Assembly (NCBI GenBank): GCA_937899935.1
Contig: CALCOW010000513.1
Location: forward strand, 1 to 6,353
From: an uncultured Phycisphaerae bacterium
GTDB lineage: Bacteria; Planctomycetota; Phycisphaerae; Phycisphaerales; SM1A02
Direction of reading: 5' to 3'
DNA: 6,353 nt
Part shown: positions 1 through 5,146 of the stretch, one piece after another
How positions within the stretch are numbered: position 1 is the first letter of the stretch
How the letters are laid out: each line of letters opens with the position of its first letter
Notes under the pieces: model-generated
The model's input: the letters and a program-made list of their open reading frames with translations, nothing else
What the model was told of the DNA's origin: nothing
Database searches by the model: none
Program-made: the position numbers and the translations under genes

Positions 1-2237
1 TCCAGCGGTATCTCGATGTTCCCAGCAACATTGACCTCATTACACCTCGCAATCTTCTTGAGGTCTCCCAGCTCGAAAACGCCATCAAAAAAGCAGCCGC
101 TGGAGCGCTCCCCTCGGTGGTCGGTTTGCGCATCAACTTGCCTGGATCTGTACGTGGTGGCACAGGCGCCATCATTTCATCCGATGGCTACATTCTGACG
201 GCAGCGCATGTGATCGAGGAGCCCGGTCGGCGCTGTTGGGTGTACCTCTCTGATGGTTCGGTTTTACGGGGGCGGACACTTGGCCAACACATGGAAGGCC
301 CGATCGACTATGGGCTTATTAAATGTGATACCGATGGTCGCTCATTGCCAGCCATAGAGTTTGGTAACAGTGATGCCCTTCAACAAGGACAGTGGGTTTT
401 ATCTCTTGGCCATACCTTGGGTATAGAGACGTCACCCTTTCGACCTCCCAGCGTACGTGCTGGCCGGGTGGTTACTAATTTTGGACCACTGGTTGAGACC
501 GATGCCACCCTCAATGGAGGTGATTCTGGTGGTCCATTGATTGATTTGCATGGCAATCTCGTTGGTGTGAATGTGGCCACGGGTGATTCTCCAGACGAAA
601 ATTCTTCGACAGCGATCAATGTGACAAAGAGCTTTCTCGAGCGACTAAAAACAGATATACGGCTGGGAAGAGAACTCTGGCCAAGAGACTTTGGAGCCTC
701 AATATCCAGTGCTTATGACCTGCTCGATCAGGGGCGATTCGCTGAAGCGCAACGTGCCTTCGAGGGCTGCATTGATGCCCAGCCTCATCTCGGTGATGGT
801 TATTACCACCTTGCCTGCTGTTACGTTCGTCAAGGCTTAGAGGCTGAAGATACGAATGAAAGGCAGGAGTTCAATCAGCTCGCGTTGCAGAATCTTGAGA
901 CGGCTGCCGCCCAAGGTTGGTCTCAATTTAATCACATTGCCAGCGACCCCGATATGAAGCCAATTCGTACGCACCGACGCTTTCGTGACATCTTGAATGT
1001 GGTGCGGCGCAATTGTGGGCAGCAAGCCAGTTTGGGCATTGATGGTGTCAGTGATGGAGAGGGTTTACGCGTCCGTCGGATTGATCCTTTTGGGATGGCC
1101 CGTGCGGCCGGCATCTCATCCAATGATATGCTCCTGGCCATTGATGGACAGCGTGTTCGTACGATGGATGACCTGAGGATGATTGAGCTTGGGTACCGTC
1201 CCAATGACAAGGTTAAAGTGACGCTGAGTCAGAATGACAAGCGAAAGACCCTTGAGTGCAAGATGGGTGGACGCTGGCCAGATCCAAATTTTCGCAATCG
1301 AGTTTCAAAAAACGAAGTCGACTTGCTGAAGACGATGATTCCTGGCACGCAAGCTGTCTCCGAATCCACCGTACAGGTGTTCCGTGATGAAGAGCCGATT
1401 GGCTACGGCCTGGTCGTTCATGCCAACGGCTTGGTTATTGCTAAACATTCAGATCTTGATTTCGGGACGGGATCACTCACCGTAGTGCAGCCCGATGGAA
1501 AACGTGTGCCGGCGAAGATCGTAGCGGAAGACAGAGAAGTAGACCTGGCGTTAGTCGAGACCAACGTAAGTGGGTTGAAGCCAGTCGTCTTTGCCATGGG
1601 GCAGCGTCCAGAGGTGGGCTCCTTCGTGTTTACCGTTGGGCATCGCCCGACTCCCATCTCGGTCGGGGTGCGATCACTCGGCGAGTATATTTCGAAAACC
1701 GGACGCGCTGATCAGCCGTTCTTAGGTGTGGTCCTCGCGCGTGGTCATGACAGTGGCGTTTCGATCATCTCGGTTCGCGAGGATACCGGCGCTTCCTTCG
1801 CGGGTTTAATGCCAAGAGATGTCATTACCGCAGTGGATGGAGTTCAGGTGCGGACTCGGCAAGAACTCATTTCAGAAATCCGTGACCGCGCTATTGGTGA
1901 TGCCGTTGAGATTGCCTTTGTACGAGCTGGTTCAGATCAATCAGTAACAGCCACCCTCGGTCGACTGCCTGGAGTTGGAGCGCAGGCTGGTGGTGCTCCC
2001 CGAAAAGGGCATCGAGCATTGAGCCGAAGAACAAGTGGGTTTGGAAAAGTGATACAGCATGACGGTATTGTTTATCCGGAGCAGTGCGGAAGCGCTTTGG
2101 TTGATGTTGAAGGTCGCGTAGTTGGGATGAATATCGCCCGTTCAGATCAAACCAAGACCTATGCACTTCCTGCGGACGTCCTTCACAAGGCTACACGCAA
2201 ATTGATTAGTGAAGCCTCAGCAAAGCCAATGCAATAA
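1..2237 (+). CDS. Trypsin-like/PDZ serine protease with a second, degenerate protease domain (5' partial)
   Basis: The frame is open from base 3, so the start lies upstream. The GTG at 117 is internal: the residues before it (AAAGALPSVVGL) form the usual first strand of an HtrA-like domain, and no ribosome site precedes it. Numbering from 117 as residue 1, domain 1 (about 1-180) has a complete triad: His31 in TAAHVI (207-209), Asp64 in PIDYGLIK (306-308) and Ser137 in GGDSGGP (525-527). A TPR-like helical segment follows (about 197-295), then PDZ 1 (about 303-385). A second trypsin-like domain starts near 397 but is interrupted by PDZ 2 (about 526-615) and resumes at about 633-695. It keeps an Asp (476), lacks His at the aligned site, and has Cys657 where Ser is expected. 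The protein probably acts in the periplasm as a protein-quality-control or signalling protease; any export signal would be before the window. It stops at TAA. Fold assignment is strong; substrate is unknown. Confidence 0.93.
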   Translation, partial: QRYLDVPSNIDLITPRNLLEVSQLENAIKKAAAGALPSVVGLRINLPGSVRGGTGAIISSDGYILTAAHVIEEPGRRCWVYLSDGSVLRGRTLGQHMEGPIDYGLIKCDTDGRSLPAIEFGNSDALQQGQWVLSLGHTLGIETSPFRPPSVRAGRVVTNFGPLVETDATLNGGDSGGPLIDLHGNLVGVNVATGDSPDENSSTAINVTKSFLERLKTDIRLGRELWPRDFGASISSAYDLLDQGRFAEAQRAFEGCIDAQPHLGDGYYHLACCYVRQGLEAEDTNERQEFNQLALQNLETAAAQGWSQFNHIASDPDMKPIRTHRRFRDILNVVRRNCGQQASLGIDGVSDGEGLRVRRIDPFGMARAAGISSNDMLLAIDGQRVRTMDDLRMIELGYRPNDKVKVTLSQNDKRKTLECKMGGRWPDPNFRNRVSKNEVDLLKTMIPGTQAVSESTVQVFRDEEPIGYGLVVHANGLVIAKHSDLDFGTGSLTVVQPDGKRVPAKIVAEDREVDLALVETNVSGLKPVVFAMGQRPEVGSFVFTVGHRPTPISVGVRSLGEYISKTGRADQPFLGVVLARGHDSGVSIISVREDTGASFAGLMPRDVITAVDGVQVRTRQELISEIRDRAIGDAVEIAFVRAGSDQSVTATLGRLPGVGAQAGGAPRKGHRALSRRTSGFGKVIQHDGIVYPEQCGSALVDVEGRVVGMNIARSDQTKTYALPADVLHKATRKLISEASAKPMQ

Positions 2238-2261
2238 TTGATTTCATTTTTAGTTATAGAA

Positions 2262-2993
2262 CTAAGTAAGATTAGCGCCTTGCTCTTTATAGAAATCAGC
2301 TAGGTCGCCGCGCCGGAGCTCTTCGTGGAAGCCAGCAATCTGTGGAGACCAAGTGCGCCCAGATGCACCTCGCTGTATGTAGTAGGTTGACATTTCTTGG
2401 TCGTACTCATCGATGAGATCCAGCATCTCTTGGTCGCTTGGATACTGGTCTTTGAACAGGACCGCTTGCAGGGGTAGTCGTGGTCTCTTAAAGGGATCTT
2501 CGTCGGGATAACCCACACAAAATCCAAAGAGTGGGTAGACGCCGATTGGAAAATTGAGCAGTTTCTGGGCTTGAATTAAATCATTACGTAGGCCTCCGAT
2601 ATAGCATATCCCGAGGTCCATTGACTCAAAGGCGATCGCCAGATTTTGGGCGAAGAGGCAGGCATCAATAACGCCAACAAGAAAGCCTTCGAGATGAGAT
2701 TGGTATTTCTTATTCGCTCTTTTTGCAAGAAGTCGATGTCTTCTTGAGTCTGCACACATCACAAAAAAAGCCCCGCATTCGGCCACCTTCTCTTGGTTTC
2801 CGCAGAGTTCAGCAAGTTTGTGGCGTACTTTAGGATCGCTGATTTGCAGCATGCTGTACGCCTGCACATTCGAACTCGTTGCTGCTTGTTGGGCAGCTTT
2901 TACAGCTTGAGAAATAAGTTCTGGAGCCACCGGCTGTGAGGTGAATTGACGAATAGATCGGTGTTGCGCGATTTGATCAATGGTTGAATTCAT
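2262..2993 (-). CDS. nfsA: NfsA-type FMN-dependent NADPH nitroreductase
   Basis: The 243-residue protein matches the oxygen-insensitive NfsA/FRP nitroreductase family along its length (E. coli NfsA is about 240 residues). Such enzymes bind FMN as homodimers and use NADPH for two-electron reduction of nitroaromatics and quinones in the cytoplasm. Visible landmarks are HRSIR (11-15, an FMN contact in the family), the SSN-Q segment (40-44), GNQ (65-67), YIGGLRN (131-137), the GYPDEDPFKRPRLP loop (161-174) and the late YYIQRGASGRTW segment (204-215), whose arginines match the NADPH-binding loop of NfsA. The start is secure because residues 1-15 align with the E. coli N-terminus without a gap, although no strong Shine-Dalgarno is seen. 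It lies 41 nt downstream of the sigma partner gene on the same strand, so it may be the last gene of that operon. An inverted repeat fills this gap. Its 3' end converges on the protease gene with no convincing terminator between them. Natural substrate unknown. Confidence 0.93.
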   Translation of the reverse strand: MNSTIDQIAQHRSIRQFTSQPVAPELISQAVKAAQQAATSSNVQAYSMLQISDPKVRHKLAELCGNQEKVAECGAFFVMCADSRRHRLLAKRANKKYQSHLEGFLVGVIDACLFAQNLAIAFESMDLGICYIGGLRNDLIQAQKLLNFPIGVYPLFGFCVGYPDEDPFKRPRLPLQAVLFKDQYPSDQEMLDLIDEYDQEMSTYYIQRGASGRTWSPQIAGFHEELRRGDLADFYKEQGANLT

Positions 2994-3002
2994 TGAGGCA
3001 TT

Positions 3003-3029
3003 TTACTGCCAATTTCATCAATGCAGTAA
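3003..3029. repeat. Perfect 7-bp inverted repeat in the leader of the nitroreductase gene
   Basis: TTACTGC at 3003-3009 and GCAGTAA at 3023-3029 are perfect inverted copies separated by 13 bp, with centres 20 bp apart, about two helical turns. The repeat lies entirely in the 41-bp gap between the stop of the membrane-protein gene and the start of the nitroreductase gene, ending 10 bp before its ATG. The arrangement suits a dimeric repressor or activator site, or a hairpin masking the translation start. No T-tract follows on either strand, so it is not an intrinsic terminator. Confidence 0.5.
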
Positions 3030-3034
3030 TGAAT

Positions 3035-4273
3035 CTACTCTTGTTCAAATGAGTTCAACGGCGGTGGCAGAGGTTCGGTCGAAGTCGAGGGATCATCTGG
3101 CATGTCTTCTGAATGCTCTGGTCGCCCGGGGCCTCGTAGTGGTGGTTGTATTTGTTTGATTTCTGATGCGTCCAGAAGTCCGTCTTCATTGCTGTCGAAT
3201 TTCGTCATGAGTCGGGCGCCGTTTGGACCCAGTTCGTCCAAACTCAACAAACCATCTTGATTACTGTCGCGTTTCATGAGATGTTGAGTCGTTCTGCGAC
3301 GAGGATTTCTCTCAACGCCTTCGTGTGTGTGTGCATCTGGTTCGTAGTACGCATCTGTCTGAACGCTTGCATCAATACGTTGAAAAATGACCTTTTGTGG
3401 TTGCCCTGGCTTGGCCGAATCGTACCACTGCAATATTAATTTTTGCGCCGTACCAGTATCTGGGTGTGACCACATTTCAATCCGATCAGGTCCTGTTCCA
3501 GCGCCATCGCTGCGATAGCCAACCAGGTACTTCCACGAAACGCGGTCATCGCTTGATAAACGCTGCGAAGAAATAAGACTGAGTTCGTAGTTGTCGCCAA
3601 GGCGGCTCAGGACATTTTCGACGGTCAGAAATGGAATTGAAACATCGCTGTCTTCCATCAATAGATCTTCAATGCCCATCCGATGGCTCCGAAAAACAGC
3701 TTGGCCATCCGGCAACACGATCCATGGTTGTTCGCCGTTGTGGCCCATGACCACAGGATGGCCACGATGGTTGATCAACCTGGCAACATATTTGTTTTCA
3801 CGTAGATCTAAATGCACCCGGGTGACGGGTCCGGCTGGATGCGTGGCCGGGAACTCCATCGTCATGACATAGCTACGATCGAGTATTTGTTGATCGGCTC
3901 GCAGTGCGGCTTCAACCGTTGCCATGGCCGGTCGATTCGAATTGGTTACAAACCAAACGCCGCAGATGATCAGCAGTGCCGCAGCGATGGAAGATGAGAG
4001 AAAATACCAACGGCTGCTGATGCGTCCCGCGATGGGAGCCGCCGTCATGGCATCATCTTGTAATTTGGCGAAGGTTGCTTGAATGTTTCTACGGACCGCA
4101 GTTCTATCCCCATACCAGTGTTGTAGTAGGGCGTGTATGACTTGTTGGTCAGCAGCCTGATCAAGCTCTTGCGGTGCAAGATCATCGGGAGACAGAGCAC
4201 TATCGGTAGCCTCAATGGGATCTTTCTCGGGCGAATAAGGCATGTCAGAGTCGGTGGGCTCTTGATTGATCAT
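3035..4273 (-). CDS. Single-pass membrane protein with C-terminal EF-hand pair, putative anti-sigma/sensor partner of the ECF sigma factor
   Basis: I place the start at 4273 rather than at an ATG 39 nt upstream: this ATG overlaps the sigma stop as ATGA and has GGAG seven bases before it. The product is 412 residues. An acidic cytoplasmic N-terminus (about 1-88) precedes one membrane helix (about 90-111, FLSSSIAAALLIICGVWFV). The long exported part (about 117-320) has alternating strands and lines such as DRIEMW-HPDTGTAQKLIL that recall LolA/RseB-like domains; this fold call is tentative. Two canonical EF-hand loops follow: DSNQDGLLSLDE (336-347) and DSNEDGLLDASE (360-371), with Asp/Asn/Asp at positions 1, 3 and 5 and Glu at 12. 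The tail is proline- and acid-rich. Coupling to the sigma gene suggests an anti-sigma factor, but the HxxxCxxC zinc motif of classical ones is absent from the N-terminus. It could instead be a sensor or an effector made together with the sigma factor. Confidence 0.85.
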   Translation of the reverse strand: MINQEPTDSDMPYSPEKDPIEATDSALSPDDLAPQELDQAADQQVIHALLQHWYGDRTAVRRNIQATFAKLQDDAMTAAPIAGRISSRWYFLSSSIAAALLIICGVWFVTNSNRPAMATVEAALRADQQILDRSYVMTMEFPATHPAGPVTRVHLDLRENKYVARLINHRGHPVVMGHNGEQPWIVLPDGQAVFRSHRMGIEDLLMEDSDVSIPFLTVENVLSRLGDNYELSLISSQRLSSDDRVSWKYLVGYRSDGAGTGPDRIEMWSHPDTGTAQKLILQWYDSAKPGQPQKVIFQRIDASVQTDAYYEPDAHTHEGVERNPRRRTTQHLMKRDSNQDGLLSLDELGPNGARLMTKFDSNEDGLLDASEIKQIQPPLRGPGRPEHSEDMPDDPSTSTEPLPPPLNSFEQE

Positions 4274-4830
4274 GTCGTTTCTCCAGCCATCACGCGCTTC
4301 CGTTGTAGGCACTTGAGTAATTGCATGCGTGCTCTTTGAAGACGCTTCTTAATAGCCTCTTGAGAGATGCCTAGATGATCTGCTGCCTGCAACGGACTGT
4401 GTTCATTGAGATACCGAGCTGATATTGCATCTTCTAGTTTGGTGGGCAGTGTTTTAATGCAGTCTCGTAAGTGGCCAATCGAGTCATTGAAAGAGGTTTG
4501 CGTTTTATTGTCTAAACCATCCATTTGTTGATGAATGCGTTCAAGAATTGGTTCACTAATCAGCATGAAATCATGCTTGCATTTGCGGTAGTGGGCCATA
4601 ATCAACCTGGCGCCAATGCCACGCAGCCAGGGGCCGAAGGGTCGGCTGCGATCAAAATCATCAAGGCGACGCCAGGCCGTCATCATGGTCTCTTGAAAGA
4701 GGTCATCGACCGCACCCGGATCACGCACCATTGATCTTAAGTAGGCCATCAGCATGTCGGCGTTTTCTTGCACGAGGATCTCAAAGACTGCTTGGGGATC
4801 TCGTAATAAGTGATCTTTCTTGGTGCTCAA
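4270..4830 (-). CDS. ECF-family RNA polymerase sigma factor
   Basis: This 186-residue protein has the two-domain plan of group 4 (extracytoplasmic function) sigma factors, which direct RNA polymerase to promoters for stress or envelope genes. Region 2 spans about 16-83, with the region 2.2 signature DPGAVDDLFQETMMTAWRRL (37-56) and the FGPWLRGIGARLIMAHYRK segment (65-83). Region 4 spans about 121-175 (LRDCIKTLPTKLEDAISARY), with the helix-turn-helix in PLQAADHLGISQEAIKKRLQRAR (first residue 146). The style resembles the planctomycete 'Rhodopirellula/Verrucomicrobium' sigma family. The start is TTG at 4830; no in-frame ATG or GTG lies between it and the upstream stop at 4891-4893, and the next ATG, at residue 26, would cut into region 2. 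Only a weak AAAGAG precedes the TTG. The stop of a short upstream ORF overlaps the TTG, which may supply ribosomes. The 3' end overlaps the putative anti-sigma gene by four bases. Target promoters are not identifiable here. Confidence 0.93.
   Translation of the reverse strand: MSTKKDHLLRDPQAVFEILVQENADMLMAYLRSMVRDPGAVDDLFQETMMTAWRRLDDFDRSRPFGPWLRGIGARLIMAHYRKCKHDFMLISEPILERIHQQMDGLDNKTQTSFNDSIGHLRDCIKTLPTKLEDAISARYLNEHSPLQAADHLGISQEAIKKRLQRARMQLLKCLQRKRVMAGETT
4281..4284 (-). promoter_or_regulatory. Ribosome binding site fixing the start of the membrane-protein gene
   Basis: GGAG on the minus strand lies seven bases before the ATG at 4273, inside the end of the sigma gene. Together with the ATGA stop/start overlap it favours this start over the ATG at 4312 and indicates translational coupling. 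Confidence 0.8.
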
Positions 4831-4874
4831 AACAGTGGCTCTTTGTTTGCTAGGCGGCAGCGTGAAATACCCAT
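4827..4874 (-). CDS. Candidate 15-codon leader ORF coupled to the sigma factor gene
   Basis: An ATG at 4874 opens a 15-residue frame (MGISRCRLANKEPLF) whose TGA stop overlaps the TTG start of the sigma gene as TTGA. A purine-rich AGGTGGGGGG (4879-4888, minus strand) lies four bases before this ATG and could act as its ribosome site. Because the TTG itself has only a weak site, ribosomes finishing this ORF could re-start on the sigma gene. No domain can be recognised in so short a peptide. A chance ORF cannot be excluded. Confidence 0.35.
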   Translation of the reverse strand: MGISRCRLANKEPLF

Positions 4875-4976
4875 ATTTCCCCCCACCTGTTTATTGCTTA
4901 TGGAAGAGGGTAAGGGGACTAAAAACAGCTTTCTTTTGGCCTATATTCAGCATAAACACAGTTTTTGGTCTACTTC

Positions 4977-4996
4977 GAGGGGCAAGCTTGTCCCTT
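4977..4996. repeat. 20-bp near-palindrome with central AAGCTT
   Basis: The arms are symmetrical about the 4986/4987 boundary: 10 pairs, of which two are G-T (82/91 and 77/96 in the last two digits), and the core GGGGCAAG/CTTGTCCC has one. It may be an operator for a dimeric regulator. As plus-strand RNA it could form an eight-pair stem with an AGCU loop, followed by UUCU, so a weak terminator is another reading. Confidence 0.4.
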
Positions 4997-5022
4997 TTCT
5001 CAAATTTGCGACAATCATACCT

Positions 5023-5053
5023 AGAGGAGCCTCGGTTTTGAGGGCTTTCCTCT
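5023..5053 (+). promoter_or_regulatory. Leader hairpin upstream of the secreted-protein gene
   Basis: AGAGGAGCCTC (5023-5033) pairs with GAGGGCTTTCCTCT (5040-5053) over 11 base pairs, with a one-base bulge and a two-base bulge and a six-base loop GGTTTT. Its right arm contains GGGCT (5042-5046), which is repeated in the right arm of the terminator-like hairpin that follows, so the two structures could compete for the same partner. Read as a possible element of a regulatory leader. Confidence 0.4.
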
Positions 5054-5060
5054 TGCTAGT

Positions 5061-5086
5061 GGCCCGATAGGGCTCGTTTCCTTTTT
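5061..5086 (+). terminator. Terminator-like hairpin with T-tract in the leader of the secreted-protein gene
   Basis: GGCCC (5061-5065) and GGGCT (5070-5074) form a five-pair stem (one G-U) around a GATA loop. After CG comes TTTCCTTTTT (5077-5086). The stem is short and the T-tract is interrupted, so efficiency would be modest. It ends 60 bases before the ATG at 5147 and points into that gene, so it may attenuate the gene or end a short RNA. On the minus strand no T-tract follows. Confidence 0.4.
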
Positions 5087-5133
5087 CCGCACCTTTAGAA
5101 CGTCAATCCTGCCATGCTTGAGTGGGATTCGAC

Positions 5134-5138
5134 AGGAG
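5134..5138 (+). promoter_or_regulatory. Ribosome binding site of the secreted-protein gene
   Basis: AGGAG lies eight bases before the ATG at 5147, close to ideal spacing. It supports this start, which also begins directly with a signal peptide. Confidence 0.85.
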
Positions 5139-5146
5139 TGATCAAC

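Larger units (their letters stand above)
4831..5146. other. Divergent intergenic region between the sigma and secreted-protein genes
   Basis: This 316-bp stretch separates two outward-facing genes and must hold promoters for both, but I could not find a convincing sigma-70 or ECF -35/-10 pair on either strand. A TATATT at 4942-4947 is a possible -10 on the plus strand without a good -35. It contains the short leader ORF of the sigma gene (4827-4874), a C6 run (4879-4884), a near-palindrome (4977-4996), a larger hairpin (5023-5053), a terminator-like hairpin (5061-5086) and the ribosome site of the downstream plus-strand gene. Apart from the 15-codon leader no coding signal is evident. Confidence 0.7.

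Noticed and set aside
117..119. GTG as the start codon of the protease
   Set aside because: The frame is open to the window edge, the upstream residues fit the family's first strand, and no ribosome site precedes it.
2250..2265. Six-base inverted repeat TTAGTT/AACTAA between the converging protease and nitroreductase genes, as a bidirectional terminator
   Set aside because: The stem is short and AT-rich, and no T-tract follows it on either strand.
3233..3268. Dockerin-type repeats instead of EF-hands
   Set aside because: There is no cohesin or other cellulosome gene nearby, the loops start only 24 residues apart, and the protein is membrane-anchored; a plain EF-hand pair is the simpler reading.
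4942..4947. TATATT as the -10 of a plus-strand promoter
   Set aside because: No acceptable -35 element lies 16-18 bases upstream, so it is mentioned only in the intergenic note.
4810..5070. Plus-strand open frames of 73 and 86 codons in the divergent intergenic region
   Set aside because: They begin inside the antisense of the sigma gene, lack ribosome sites, overlap each other in different frames and show no domain-like composition.
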